A stretch of DNA of 40,740 nucleotides from an uncultured Prevotellaceae bacterium (lineage in GTDB: Bacteria; Bacteroidota; Bacteroidia; Bacteroidales; Bacteroidaceae): NCBI GenBank assembly GCA_900321425.1, contig ONWA01000028.1:1-40740 (forward strand), written 5' to 3'. Below the pieces are notes generated by a model. That model was not told where the DNA came from, did not search any database, and saw only the letters and a program-made list of their open reading frames with translations. This document shows, in pieces, positions 16,777 to 26,590 of the stretch. Each line of letters starts with the position of its first letter. The stretch's first letter is position 1. The position numbers and the translations under genes are program-made.

Positions 16777-16784
16777 TAAATTTG
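16777..16784 (+). promoter_or_regulatory. -7 box TAAATTTG for the outer-membrane protein gene
   Basis: TAAATTTG lies 34 bases before the ATG at 16818; no good -33 box is visible. An in-frame ATG at 16782 overlaps this box and is rejected as the start. Confidence 0.55.
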
Positions 16785-16817
16785 CAAACACAAACCCTAT
16801 ATTTAATTATCATCACG

Positions 16818-18191
16818 ATGGAAATAAACAAGAAACCATCTTTCAATAGTAGGATTTGGCCTATTCTGTGGTCAACGATTTTGTTCATATCGCCCACTGG
16901 CACTTGGGCACAGAACGACTCCGTCAAGACTCCCCAAAATGAAATTGACTTCAGTATTAACCTTTTGGCTCACGGAGAAGCATGCGGTGGCGGTCTTCCA
17001 AAGGGAGCTGAAGAAAACAAGTCACGCTTCCTGTTAGGACGTATGCGTATCATTGCTGACTACAAGCGTCCAGGACTACAGGTACATGCCGTCACACAGA
17101 ACTTAGCCATTTGGGGTATGAAGGGAAATCAGGCCTTCGATCTGTATGAAGGTTGGGCAAAGATTTCGTCGAAAAACGGTTTTTTCGCACAGGTGGGACG
17201 CGTAGCCCTCTCTTATGACGACGAGCGTATCATCGGTACCAACGATTTTGCTACCGCAGCATTGTCACATGATTTGATAAGGGTCGGTTATGAGGGGCAC
17301 GGCCATCAGGCCCATGCCATTTTCTGCTACAACCAGAATGATAACAACATCTATAACAACACATACTATGATGATGGTGCGCAGTACTATAAGACGATGC
17401 AAACCCTCTGGTACCACTACGATTTTCCAAAGTTCCCGTTGGGTGTCTCGCTGCTTTTCATGAATATTGGTATGCAGGCAGGAAAGATCAATCCTAAAGA
17501 ATGGGATTATGATACCAATCCAGCCCGTACAGAATACCAGCAGATGTTTGGTGGTTATATCAACTATCATCCGAAACACCTAACGCTTGAAGCCTCTTAC
17601 TACCGACAGACAGGTAAACAGGTTGCTATCTCAATGAATGCGTCAGACATCCGTGCCTGGATGGCAAGCGTAAAAGCAACCATCACCCCTACCGACCGTT
17701 ATGGATTCATAGTAGGTTACGATCATCTGAGTGGTGACGACTATATGCCCGTTCCTTATGGTGGTGATATCGGTTTGATCAGACATGATGTCATCAAAGG
17801 TTTCAGTCCTTTATACGGTTCGCGTACGAAGTTCTACGGTATCCTTGATTTCTTCTACGAGAGTGCCTATATCAACGGCTTTACACCAGGTTTACAGAAC
17901 GTATTTATCGGTGCCTTTGGCGATCCCGTCAAAAAACTGAGCTGTAGCTTTACCTATCACTATCTGGCCACCGCCACAGCACTCACGAACTTGAACCGTA
18001 CTCTAGGACATTCCATCGAGATAGGAGCCGACTATCGTTTCTCTAAGGACATCACCTTGAGCGTTGGCTACACCCAGATGTTTGGCACTGAGACGATGAG
18101 TCGTTTGAAACAAGACGAAAGCAACAAGAACGGACGATGGGGATGGTTCTCATTGGTCATCTCACCTACCGTGTTCTCTACCAAATGGTAA
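16818..18191 (+). CDS. Outer-membrane beta-barrel protein, alginate-export/porin-like
   Basis: The 457-residue protein has a signal peptide ending near TWAQ and then alternating amphipathic strands with periodic aromatic residues, ending in a terminal aromatic (STKW), as in barrel proteins handled by the Bam machinery. Segments such as FLLGRMRIIADYKRPGL and LYEGWAKISSKNGFFAQVGR suggest the alginate-export-type porin family. The assignment rests on remembered similarity. Substrate is unknown. It is a single gene with its own promoter, between the small lipoprotein and phoH. Confidence 0.7.
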   Translation: MEINKKPSFNSRIWPILWSTILFISPTGTWAQNDSVKTPQNEIDFSINLLAHGEACGGGLPKGAEENKSRFLLGRMRIIADYKRPGLQVHAVTQNLAIWGMKGNQAFDLYEGWAKISSKNGFFAQVGRVALSYDDERIIGTNDFATAALSHDLIRVGYEGHGHQAHAIFCYNQNDNNIYNNTYYDDGAQYYKTMQTLWYHYDFPKFPLGVSLLFMNIGMQAGKINPKEWDYDTNPARTEYQQMFGGYINYHPKHLTLEASYYRQTGKQVAISMNASDIRAWMASVKATITPTDRYGFIVGYDHLSGDDYMPVPYGGDIGLIRHDVIKGFSPLYGSRTKFYGILDFFYESAYINGFTPGLQNVFIGAFGDPVKKLSCSFTYHYLATATALTNLNRTLGHSIEIGADYRFSKDITLSVGYTQMFGTETMSRLKQDESNKNGRWGWFSLVISPTVFSTKW

Positions 18192-18216
18192 TCTGGAGAG
18201 AGATTTTCCTGTTTTA

Positions 18217-18248
18217 TTTGTCTGAATGACATTTTTTTCGTATTTTTG
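18217..18248 (+). promoter_or_regulatory. Promoter of the phoH-pyrF run, TTTG-N20-TATTTTTG
   Basis: TTTG (18217-18220), 20 bases, then TATTTTTG (18241-18248). It is the only good promoter found for the nine genes from phoH to pyrF and leaves a leader of about 20 bases before the TTG start of phoH. Confidence 0.75.
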
Positions 18249-18276
18249 CAGCGATTAATCATAACCCATCGGTCAA

Positions 18277-19239
18277 TTGATAGAGAAGCATATTATATTA
18301 GAAGATATCGACCCCGTGATGTTCTATGGCGTGGGGAATACCCATCTGCAGATGATCAGATCGCTCTTCCCAAAACTCCGCATTGTAGCAAGAGATAATG
18401 TCATTAGGGTGTTAGGTGATGAGGAGCAGATGGCTTCTTTCGAGGAAAGCGTCGAAACTATGCGTCAGCACTTGTTACATTTCAACTCTTTAAACGAGGA
18501 AGATATTCTTGATATCATCAAAGGCAGAAAGACAAAACAGAAAGCCCCCGATGGTGTTATTGTCTACTCGATGGCAGGTCGCCCTATTCAGGCTCGCAGC
18601 GAGAACCAGCAGCGACTGGTGGATACCTACAAGACCAACGATATGGTGTTCGCTGTAGGACCTGCTGGTACAGGAAAGACTTATCTATCTATTGCCTTAG
18701 CTGTCAAAGCACTGAAAGAGAAGACGGCAAAGAAAATTATCCTCTCACGTCCAGCGGTAGAGGCCGGCGAGAAACTAGGATTTCTGCCAGGAGACATGAA
18801 AGAGAAAATTGATCCTTACCTGCAACCACTCTACGATGCATTGGAGGATATGTTACCACAGGTAAAACTGCAAGACATGATGGAGAAACATATCATTCAG
18901 ATAGCCCCATTGGCATTTATGCGCGGACGTACTTTGAGCGATGCTGTAGTCATCCTTGACGAGGCGCAGAACACAACACCTGCTCAAATCCGCATGTTCC
19001 TCACCCGAATGGGTTGGAACACTAAAATGATCATCACAGGCGATATGACACAGATAGACCTTCCCCACTCCCAAAAAAGTGGACTGATAGAAGCATTACA
19101 TATCCTCAGTAACGTGAAAGGTATTGGTGTAGTGAACCTCACAGGAAAGGATATCGTGCGCCATAAGCTAGTGACAAAGATTGTCAACGCCTACGAGGCT
19201 TACGACAAAGAGAAACAAGAACAAAAGAAAGAATCATAA
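18277..19239 (+). CDS. phoH: PhoH-family ATPase
   Basis: PhoH-like proteins are cytoplasmic P-loop ATPases, with proposed roles in RNA metabolism. The 320-residue protein has an N-terminal domain (1-100), Walker A GPAGTGKT (128-135), a Walker B VVILDEAQNT and the TGDMTQIDLP motif. The start is probably TTG at 18277: a stop in frame lies at 18262, the protein's first residues (MIEKHIILEDIDPV) match what I recall of relatives, and the first ATG (18319) would remove 14 of them. It leads a run in which the next gene is 9 bases away. Confidence 0.9.
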   Translation: MIEKHIILEDIDPVMFYGVGNTHLQMIRSLFPKLRIVARDNVIRVLGDEEQMASFEESVETMRQHLLHFNSLNEEDILDIIKGRKTKQKAPDGVIVYSMAGRPIQARSENQQRLVDTYKTNDMVFAVGPAGTGKTYLSIALAVKALKEKTAKKIILSRPAVEAGEKLGFLPGDMKEKIDPYLQPLYDALEDMLPQVKLQDMMEKHIIQIAPLAFMRGRTLSDAVVILDEAQNTTPAQIRMFLTRMGWNTKMIITGDMTQIDLPHSQKSGLIEALHILSNVKGIGVVNLTGKDIVRHKLVTKIVNAYEAYDKEKQEQKKES

Positions 19240-19248
19240 ATAAGAAAG

Positions 19249-20196
19249 ATGAAAGCTTTAACAAAGACTGACTTTACGTTCGAAGGACAAAAGAGTGTGT
19301 ATCATGGTAAGGTACGCGACGTGTACAACATCAATGACGATCTGATGGTGATGGTAGCCACTGATCGCATCTCGGCATTTGACGTAGTGCTACCTAAGGG
19401 TATTCCTTTTAAGGGACAGGTACTTAACCAGATAGCAGCTAAGTTCTTGGATGCAACGACTGACATCTGTCCTAACTGGAAATTAGCAACTCCAGACCCG
19501 ATGGTGACTATAGGACTGAAATGTGAAGGATTCCGCGTAGAGATGATTATCCGCTCCATCCTTACTGGCAGTGCCTGGCGCGAGTATAAGAACGGATGTA
19601 GGGAACTCTGCGGTGTCAAACTCCCTGAGGGCATGAAAGAAAATGAGCGGTTCCCTGAGCCCATCATCACTCCGACGACCAAGGCCGACGAGGGACACGA
19701 TTTAAATATCTCTAAGGAAGAGATCATTCGTCAGGGAATCGTATCTGCTGAAGACTATGCTATCATTGAAGACTACACTCGCCGACTCTTTGCTCGTGGA
19801 CAGGAGATTGCCGCCAAACAAGGCCTTATCTTAGTAGACACTAAATACGAATTTGGTAAACGCGACGGTAAGGTATATCTCATTGACGAAATCCACACTC
19901 CCGACTCTAGTCGCTACTTCTATGCTGATGGCTATGAGGAGAAACTGGCCAAGGGCGATCCACAGCGGCAACTCTCAAAGGAGTTCGTACGCCAATGGCT
20001 GATTGAGCACAACTTCATGAATGAGCCCGGTCAGGTTATGCCTGAAATCACCGACGAATATGCTGAGAGTGTCAGTCGACGTTATATCGAGCTCTACGAA
20101 CATATCGTTGGCGAACATTTCGAGTGCGAGGCTTACGAAGGAGATATCGCTAAAAGGATAGAGAAAAACGTGAGCAACTGGCTAAAAACTAGATAA
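19249..20196 (+). CDS. purC: Phosphoribosylaminoimidazole-succinocarboxamide synthase
   Basis: PurC (SAICAR synthetase) joins aspartate to CAIR in purine synthesis using ATP. The 315-residue protein is the longer form and shows GKVRDVY at the nucleotide-binding loop, [13 protein letters not shown], and VDTKYEFGK and [12 protein letters not shown] in the C-terminal half. All are standard family motifs. It lies 9 bases after phoH and 8 before menG. Confidence 0.96.
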   Translation: MKALTKTDFTFEGQKSVYHGKVRDVYNINDDLMVMVATDRISAFDVVLPKGIPFKGQVLNQIAAKFLDATTDICPNWKLATPDPMVTIGLKCEGFRVEMIIRSILTGSAWREYKNGCRELCGVKLPEGMKENERFPEPIITPTTKADEGHDLNISKEEIIRQGIVSAEDYAIIEDYTRRLFARGQEIAAKQGLILVDTKYEFGKRDGKVYLIDEIHTPDSSRYFYADGYEEKLAKGDPQRQLSKEFVRQWLIEHNFMNEPGQVMPEITDEYAESVSRRYIELYEHIVGEHFECEAYEGDIAKRIEKNVSNWLKTR

Positions 20197-20204
20197 TATA
20201 GAGC

Positions 20205-20936
20205 ATGTATAGGCAAGAAGAGATCAAGCCCTATCACCAGGGAGAGAAAGGCAGGCAAGTAGCGGAAATGTTTGACAACATTGCCCCTACCTACGACACC
20301 CTGAACCATCGCCTCTCGTGGAATATTGATCGCTATTGGCGAAAGAAAGCGCTACAGTCTCTTCTGCCCTATCAGCCACAATCAATACTCGACGTAGCTA
20401 CTGGCACAGGCGACTTTGCCCTTCAGGCAGCCGAGATGCTACATCCCGTGAAGATCACGGGGATTGATATCAGCGAGGGGATGCTGACCATCGCACGTAA
20501 AAAAGTAGAACACAGCACGCTCACCACACAGTTCGATTTGGTCATGGAGGACTGTATGCATCTCTCCTACGATGACAACACTTTCGATGCAGTGACAGCT
20601 GCTTTCGGTATCCGCAATTTTGAGCACCTCGATCAGGGGTTGACCGAGATGTGTAGGGTAATGAAAAAGGGAGGTCACCTAGGTATTGTTGAATTAACAG
20701 AGCCTGTCTGCTTTCCCATGCGACAGCTTTTCCATCTGTATAGTCATACGGTACTGCCCGTTTATGGACGTCTCGTCTCTAAAGACAGTAGTGCCTATTC
20801 CTATCTGACAAAAACCATCGAGGCGTTCCCTCAGGGTGAACAAATGATGGACATTCTGAAAAAGGCGGGATTCGCTCAGACAGCGTTCAAGCGACTCACC
20901 TTCGGTATTTGCACAATGTATTTCGCAACTAAATAA
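20205..20936 (+). CDS. menG: Demethylmenaquinone methyltransferase
   Basis: MenG (UbiE family) uses S-adenosylmethionine to methylate demethylmenaquinone in the last step of menaquinone synthesis, at the membrane face. The 243-residue protein has the SAM-binding motif DVATGTGDFA, the YDTLNHRLSWNIDRYWRKK N-terminal signature, and AFGIRNF with ELTEP near the third motif. A ubiquinone role is unlikely in this lineage. It is tightly packed between purC and aroE. Confidence 0.94.
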   Translation: MYRQEEIKPYHQGEKGRQVAEMFDNIAPTYDTLNHRLSWNIDRYWRKKALQSLLPYQPQSILDVATGTGDFALQAAEMLHPVKITGIDISEGMLTIARKKVEHSTLTTQFDLVMEDCMHLSYDDNTFDAVTAAFGIRNFEHLDQGLTEMCRVMKKGGHLGIVELTEPVCFPMRQLFHLYSHTVLPVYGRLVSKDSSAYSYLTKTIEAFPQGEQMMDILKKAGFAQTAFKRLTFGICTMYFATK

Positions 20937-20945
20937 TTCTGCCAC

Positions 20946-21692
20946 ATGGACAAGTATGGATTGATTGGTTATCCCTTGGGACACTCGTTTTCTATCAGCT
21001 ATTTCAACCAAAAATTTGCTGATGAAGGGATTAATGCTAAGTATATGAATTTCGAGATCTCCTCTCTTGACGAACTCGAAGGTGTCATCAGCTCCAATCC
21101 TGAGCTAAAGGGCATCAACGTCACTATTCCCTACAAGGAGAAAGTGATGCATTACTTAGATAGTATCACCCCCGAAGCAAGAGCTATCGGTGCTGTCAAC
21201 GTCATCAAAATCACTCATGAAGGGAACAAGGTAAAGTTGAAGGGCTACAATTCTGATGTGATAGGCTTCGCACGCAGCATCGAGCCGATGCTGGAGAAAA
21301 AATGGCACAAGAAAGCACTGATCCTTGGAACTGGAGGAGCTTCAAAAGCCATCAATTTTGGATTGAAGAACCTAGGCCTGGAGACCGTTTTCGTCAGTCG
21401 TTATGAGCGTCCTGGCACTATATGCTATCAGGATATCACCCCTGAGGTGATTAAGGAATACAATGTGATTGTCAATTGTACCCCGGTAGGAATGTATCCC
21501 AAGACTGAGGAATGTCCTAACCTACCTTATGAGGCAATGGATCATCATACCATTCTCTACGACTTGATTTACAATCCTGACGAAACATTATTCATGAAGA
21601 AGGGAGCCAAGTATGGTGCACATGTCAAAAACGGATTAGAGATGTTGCTCCTACAAGCTTTTGCTTCATGGGAATTCTGGCATGAGAAATAA
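20946..21692 (+). CDS. aroE: Shikimate dehydrogenase
   Basis: AroE reduces 3-dehydroshikimate to shikimate with NADPH in aromatic amino acid synthesis. The 248-residue protein has the substrate site GHSFS, the catalytic-lysine motif NVTIPYKE, a GTGGASKA nucleotide-binding loop and NCTPVGMYP. It is slightly shorter than the enterobacterial protein, as in relatives. Its TAA is immediately followed by the ATG of the TPM protein, with no spacer. Confidence 0.94.
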   Translation: MDKYGLIGYPLGHSFSISYFNQKFADEGINAKYMNFEISSLDELEGVISSNPELKGINVTIPYKEKVMHYLDSITPEARAIGAVNVIKITHEGNKVKLKGYNSDVIGFARSIEPMLEKKWHKKALILGTGGASKAINFGLKNLGLETVFVSRYERPGTICYQDITPEVIKEYNVIVNCTPVGMYPKTEECPNLPYEAMDHHTILYDLIYNPDETLFMKKGAKYGAHVKNGLEMLLLQAFASWEFWHEK

Positions 21693-22829
21693 ATGATGGA
21701 AACGACCAACTATACAAGACAGCTGAACCATCTTACGCAGCAGTATAACGCCATGATCCGCACACTGGAACAGGCGTATGAGCACGATTGTGCACACACT
21801 GACTGGGCTACAGAACTGATGGCTTCATCGAAACTCAAGCGTCAATATAACCAACGCTATGAGAGTCTTGCAAAAGAATACTTATCCCAGCGCAGTCACT
21901 TGTTAACAAGCTGGAAGACCGAACACCCACAATGGGCACGTAGACGCACGTTTTGGAGTTGGCTTTTCTTCATCGGCATCTTCTGTATGATGGGAGGCTG
22001 TATGTCTCAGATACCTGAAGAAGACAACTATCAGTCAGCTAGCGTCATGAGTAATCCTGGAGAGACCACCTATTGGAATGCTGAAAATATCCCCATCCCT
22101 TATCTGCAGAATGCCACACAGTATGTGTCCAATCCCGACAGTGTTCTCACCCAAGGTGCGGTCGATAAGATGAATGTTACCTTGAAGAGACTTGAGGACG
22201 AGATGGACATACAGACGGTAGTGGTGGTAGTTAATCACATTGAAAATGATGACCCTTTCCGGATGGCCCAAGACATCGGAAACAAATACGGTGTAGGAAA
22301 GGATGACAGAGGACTGGTGATTATTGTAGGCTACGAAGACCACTCCATCAACATATCGCCAGGAAAGAAGTTGGAAGCCGACCTAACGGATGCGGAATGC
22401 CATCGATTAGAACAGCAGTATGTGGTTCCTGCCATGAAGATACAGATGCCCGATAGCGGTATGGTATACCTGATGGATGGCATTGTAGCCACACTCCAGA
22501 AAAAATCGCTCCCTCCTATGTCGCAATTTTCAGATAACGACGACTTAATGGACGAAGATGAGTTAGGAGTCATCGGACTCTGCTCACTATTATTCCTGCT
22601 ATGGATCTGCTTCTATCTCTGGCTGAACCGAAAATACCAGTGGATGCCACTGATAGGAACGGTAATGCTTCTCCCCAATCCATTCCGCGAACGTACTAAA
22701 TTTTACATCGACAATGGCGGAGGTAACTTCTTTGGAGGTGGTGGTTCCTTTGGAGGTGGAGGAGGGTTCAGTGGAGGCTCATTCGGAGGCGGCTCGTTTG
22801 GAGGCGGAGGTGCCACGTCGCGCTGGTAA
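21693..22829 (+). CDS. TPM-domain membrane protein (YgcG-like)
   Basis: The 378-residue protein has an unusual order of parts: a cytoplasmic helical, Gln/Arg-rich N-terminal segment (1-85), a first membrane segment (about 87-105), a TPM domain (about 130-270, with VVVVNHIENDDPFRMAQDI and DRGLVIIVGYEDHSINISPG), a second membrane segment (about 290-312), and a C-terminal tail of Gly/Phe/Ser repeats (343-375). TPM proteins have been linked to photosystem repair phosphatases in plants and to membrane or envelope functions in bacteria; no reaction can be stated here. lemA follows 54 bases later, a common partnership. The first Met may be either of two adjacent ATGs. Confidence 0.85.
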   Translation: MMETTNYTRQLNHLTQQYNAMIRTLEQAYEHDCAHTDWATELMASSKLKRQYNQRYESLAKEYLSQRSHLLTSWKTEHPQWARRRTFWSWLFFIGIFCMMGGCMSQIPEEDNYQSASVMSNPGETTYWNAENIPIPYLQNATQYVSNPDSVLTQGAVDKMNVTLKRLEDEMDIQTVVVVVNHIENDDPFRMAQDIGNKYGVGKDDRGLVIIVGYEDHSINISPGKKLEADLTDAECHRLEQQYVVPAMKIQMPDSGMVYLMDGIVATLQKKSLPPMSQFSDNDDLMDEDELGVIGLCSLLFLLWICFYLWLNRKYQWMPLIGTVMLLPNPFRERTKFYIDNGGGNFFGGGGSFGGGGGFSGGSFGGGSFGGGGATSRW

Positions 22830-22883
22830 TATCATCAAAATCACAGAATTATATAATAACAAAACAATAAAATAAAATTCATT

Positions 22884-23396
22884 ATGAAACTCAGCAAAGG
22901 TTTAATCGGAATCATCGCAGCCATCGTCATCATTGGCGCATGGGCAGCAAGTGCTTACAACTCAATGGTTAGCGTTCAGGAGACAACAACGACAGCGCTT
23001 GCTAATGTACAGTCAACCTATCAGCGTCGAGCCGACCTGATTCCCAACTTGGTAGAGACCGTCAAGGGCTATGCCACTCATGAGCAACAGACACTCGAGG
23101 ACGTGGTTGCCGCTCGCTCGAAGGCCACTCAGGTAACCCTCGACCCTACGAACATGACTCCTGAGAAACTGAAGGAGTTCCAACAGGCACAGGGTGAGTT
23201 AGGTTCAGCACTCGGTCGACTGATTGCTATCCAAGAGAACTACCCCGACTTGAAGGCCAATGAGAACTTCCGCGACCTCCAAGTGCAGTTGGAGGGTACC
23301 GAGAATCGCATCAACGAGGCACGTAACAAGTACAATGAGGCCACGAAGTTCGAGGCAGAGGCTGGTGCTGAGAAAGCTCCACAAGTAAAATTCTAA
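22884..23396 (+). CDS. lemA: LemA family protein
   Basis: The 170-residue protein is anchored by one N-terminal membrane segment (about 5-25) and is otherwise a helical LemA domain, with YQRRADLIPNLVETVKGYA and VVAARSKA as family signatures. LemA proteins are of uncertain function and are often encoded beside TPM proteins, as here. The C-terminus is Glu/Ala-rich. It lies 7 bases before purM, so it is probably within the same transcript. Confidence 0.93.
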   Translation: MKLSKGLIGIIAAIVIIGAWAASAYNSMVSVQETTTTALANVQSTYQRRADLIPNLVETVKGYATHEQQTLEDVVAARSKATQVTLDPTNMTPEKLKEFQQAQGELGSALGRLIAIQENYPDLKANENFRDLQVQLEGTENRINEARNKYNEATKFEAEAGAEKAPQVKF

Positions 23397-23403
23397 GATA
23401 GTT

Positions 23404-24570
23404 ATGAGTAACGATCGTTATATGCAACGTGGTGTCTCTGCGGCAAAGGAAGACGTCCACGCAGCTATCAAGAATATTGATAAAGGACTTTTCCCTCAGG
23501 CTTTCTGTAAAATCATCCCTGACATCCTAGGAGGTGATCCAGAGTACTGCAATATCATGCATGCCGACGGAGCTGGAACAAAATCGTCGCTGGCGTATAT
23601 GTACTGGAAGGAGACAGGCGACCTCTCCGTATGGAAAGGTATTGCTCAGGATGCCATCGTGATGAATACCGACGATCTGCTCTGCGTAGGAGCAGTCGAT
23701 AATATCCTCGTATCGAGCACCATCGGACGTAATAAGATGCTGGTGCCAGGCGAGGTCATCTCAGCCATCATCAACGGCACTGACGAACTGCTCGCTGAGC
23801 TCCGTGAGATGGGTATCGGCATCTGGCCTACAGGCGGTGAGACCGCTGACGTGGGCGACCTCGTACGCACCATTATCGTTGACTCCACCGTCACCTGTCG
23901 CATGAAACGCTGTGATGTGATCGACAATGCGAATATCCGTCCTGGAGACGTCATTGTGGGTCTTTCCTCTACCGGTCAGGCTACCTACGAGAAACACTAC
24001 AATGGTGGTATGGGTTCCAACGGACTCACCTCTGCTCGTCATGACGTCTTTGCGAAATACCTCGCGTCGAACTATCCTGAGAGCTACGACCACGCTGTAC
24101 CTGATGAACTGGTATATAGCGGAAGATACAAACTCACCGACCCTATAGAAGGGGCACCTGTCAATGCAGGACAGCTCGTACTTTCTCCTACCCGTACCTA
24201 TGCACCAGTCGTCAAACGGCTCCTTGACGAACTGCGCCCTGAGATTCACGGTATGGTACATTGTACAGGTGGTGCCCAGACAAAGGTACTACATTTCGTA
24301 GGTGACAACTGTAAGGTAATCAAGAATCATCTATTCCCCGTACCTCCACTCTTCCGCGCCATCCACGACTGCTCAGGCACAGGCTGGCGTGAGATGTATC
24401 AGGTATTCAACATGGGGCACCGCATGGAGATTTATGTCCGTCCTGAGGTAGCTGAGAAGGTCATCGCCATCTCTGAATCATTCAACATTGATGCCCAAGT
24501 AGTAGGTCACATCGAAGAAGGACCTCGTTCGCTGACCATCCAGAGTGAGTTCGGCACTTTTACCTACTGA
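23404..24570 (+). CDS. purM: Phosphoribosylformylglycinamidine cyclo-ligase
   Basis: PurM (AIR synthetase) closes the imidazole ring in purine synthesis using ATP. The 388-residue protein is the longer Bacteroidota form. It shows RGVSAAKEDV at the N-terminus, HADGAGTKSSLA for phosphate binding, MNTDDLLCVGA, and PTGGETADVGD. It sits 7 bases after lemA and 21 before prfA. Confidence 0.94.
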   Translation: MSNDRYMQRGVSAAKEDVHAAIKNIDKGLFPQAFCKIIPDILGGDPEYCNIMHADGAGTKSSLAYMYWKETGDLSVWKGIAQDAIVMNTDDLLCVGAVDNILVSSTIGRNKMLVPGEVISAIINGTDELLAELREMGIGIWPTGGETADVGDLVRTIIVDSTVTCRMKRCDVIDNANIRPGDVIVGLSSTGQATYEKHYNGGMGSNGLTSARHDVFAKYLASNYPESYDHAVPDELVYSGRYKLTDPIEGAPVNAGQLVLSPTRTYAPVVKRLLDELRPEIHGMVHCTGGAQTKVLHFVGDNCKVIKNHLFPVPPLFRAIHDCSGTGWREMYQVFNMGHRMEIYVRPEVAEKVIAISESFNIDAQVVGHIEEGPRSLTIQSEFGTFTY

Positions 24571-24591
24571 TGTTCTATAAAGAAAAGAATC

Positions 24592-25701
24592 ATGGATAAT
24601 AACAGTATATTACAGAAATTAGACGGTCTGGAAGCGCGCTTTGAGGAGGTGTCAACACTGATTACCGATCCCAGCGTTATCGCTGACCAGAACCGTTTTG
24701 TAAAACTTACCAAAGAATACAAGGACTTAGGCGATATCATGGATGCCCGCCGTCGTTATATCGCTTGTCTGAACAGCATCCGAGAAGCCAAGGATATCCT
24801 TGCCAACGAGGACGACCCCGAAATGAAGGAGATGGCTCGCGAGGAACTGGCTGAGAATGAGGCTATCCAGCCCAAATTGGAAGAGGAAATCAAGATCGCT
24901 CTCATACCCAAAGACCCTGAAGATGCTAAGAACGTACAGATGGAGATCCGTGCCGGCACGGGGGGTGACGAGGCATGTCTATTTGCTGGCGACCTCTTCA
25001 ATATGTACAAGAAATTCTGCGAGTCGAAAGGTTGGCAGGTGTCTGTCACCGACTTCAACGAAGGTGCCGTTGGCGGTTTCAAGGAGATCGACTTTGCTGT
25101 CAGCGGTGCTGATGTATACGGAACCCTGAAGTATGAGTCGGGCGTACACCGCGTCCAACGAGTACCCGTCACTGAGAGCAACGGTCGTATGCAGACCTCT
25201 GCAGCCACAGTAGCCGTTTTGCCTGAGGCAGATAAATTTGAGGTGCACGTCAACGAGGGCGAGATCAAGTGGGATACATTCCGCTCCTCAGGTGCTGGAG
25301 GACAGAACGTCAACAAAGTGGAATCGGGTGTCCGTCTGCGCTATATGTGGAAGAATCCCAATACGGGCGAAACGGAGGAGATTCTCATCGAGTGTACAGA
25401 GACGCGCGACCAGCCCAAGAACAAGGAACGCGCCCTGTCGCGTCTGTATACCTTTATCTATGACAAGGAACATCAGAAGTATGTCGATGATATCGCCAAC
25501 CGTCGGAAGAGTCTTGTCTCCACTGGCGACCGCTCGGCGAAGATCCGCACCTACAACTTCCCACAGGGTCGGGTCACCGATCACCGCATCGGCTATACCA
25601 CCCACGATCTGCAAGGATTCCTTGCTGGCGACATCCAGGCGATGATTGATGCCCTCACCGTGGCAGAGAACGCAGAACGAATGAAAGAAGCAGAGCTTTA
25701 A
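24592..25701 (+). CDS. prfA: Peptide chain release factor 1
   Basis: RF1 recognises UAA and UAG in the ribosomal A site and triggers hydrolysis of the peptidyl-tRNA. The 369-residue protein has the tripeptide anticodon PVT in [13 protein letters not shown], which separates it from RF2 (SPF), and the GGQ loop in [17 protein letters not shown]. The N-terminal coiled coil and the [19 protein letters not shown] stretch are normal. It lies between purM and pyrF with short gaps. Confidence 0.96.
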   Translation: MDNNSILQKLDGLEARFEEVSTLITDPSVIADQNRFVKLTKEYKDLGDIMDARRRYIACLNSIREAKDILANEDDPEMKEMAREELAENEAIQPKLEEEIKIALIPKDPEDAKNVQMEIRAGTGGDEACLFAGDLFNMYKKFCESKGWQVSVTDFNEGAVGGFKEIDFAVSGADVYGTLKYESGVHRVQRVPVTESNGRMQTSAATVAVLPEADKFEVHVNEGEIKWDTFRSSGAGGQNVNKVESGVRLRYMWKNPNTGETEEILIECTETRDQPKNKERALSRLYTFIYDKEHQKYVDDIANRRKSLVSTGDRSAKIRTYNFPQGRVTDHRIGYTTHDLQGFLAGDIQAMIDALTVAENAERMKEAEL

Positions 25702-25714
25702 AAATCAGAAAATC

Positions 25715-26590
25715 ATGACACGTCAAGAACTTATAGCACAAATCCGCCAGAAACAGAGTTTTCTGTGCGTAGGATTGGACCCCGACCTCGACAAAATGCC
25801 AAAAGGGCTGAAAGAGCAGGTACGGAAAGAATATGAAGAAGAGGAGATGACCTTTGGTATGCTCCTTGAGTTCAACACCCGCATCATCGATGCCACTGCC
25901 CCCTACTGTGTGGCCTTTAAACCCAATCTTGCCTTCTATGAGGCTTATGGCATGGAAGGTATTGCCGCTTTTGAGGGTACCATCGAATATCTGCAGGAGA
26001 ATTATCCTCACCACATGATTATCGCTGATGCCAAACGCGGTGATATTGGCAATACATCGAAGATGTATGCTAAAACCTTTTTTGAGCAGTATGGCATCGA
26101 TGCGCTCACCGTTGCCCCCTATATGGGTGAGGATTCCGTTACTCCCTTCCTTGGTTACGACGACAAATGGGTCATCTTGTTAGCACTTACCAGCAACAAG
26201 GGCTCGCTTGACTTCCAACTCACTGAGGATCAAGACGGTCAGCGTCTTTTCGAGAAGGTGCTGACAGTGTCCCAGCAATGGGGAACGAAGGAGAATATGA
26301 TGTATGTTGTGGGGGCCACTCAAGGTCGTATGTTCGAAGATATCCGCAAGCGAGTGCCCGATCATTTTCTCTTAGTTCCTGGGGTGGGAGCTCAGGGCGG
26401 ATCACTTGAGGAAGTATGTCGCTACGGCATGAATCGCGACTGCGGCCTGTTAGTCAATTCCTCACGTGGCATCATTTTTGCCTCTAACGGTACCGATTTC
26501 GATACTGTAGCTGGAGAAAAAGCCAAAGAGCTTCAACAGCAGATGGCCGTCCAACTGGCATCCCATTCTATTACCTTTCAGCCCGCATAG
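25715..26590 (+). CDS. pyrF: Orotidine 5'-phosphate decarboxylase
   Basis: PyrF decarboxylates OMP to UMP, the last step of de novo pyrimidine synthesis. The 291-residue protein is the longer, subfamily 2 type. It has [12 protein letters not shown] near the N-terminus, the catalytic [11 protein letters not shown] motif and the phosphate-binding [11 protein letters not shown]. It ends the phoH-pyrF run. Its last 20 bases overlap the convergent fcl gene, with no terminator between them. Confidence 0.95.
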   Translation: MTRQELIAQIRQKQSFLCVGLDPDLDKMPKGLKEQVRKEYEEEEMTFGMLLEFNTRIIDATAPYCVAFKPNLAFYEAYGMEGIAAFEGTIEYLQENYPHHMIIADAKRGDIGNTSKMYAKTFFEQYGIDALTVAPYMGEDSVTPFLGYDDKWVILLALTSNKGSLDFQLTEDQDGQRLFEKVLTVSQQWGTKENMMYVVGATQGRMFEDIRKRVPDHFLLVPGVGAQGGSLEEVCRYGMNRDCGLLVNSSRGIIFASNGTDFDTVAGEKAKELQQQMAVQLASHSITFQPA

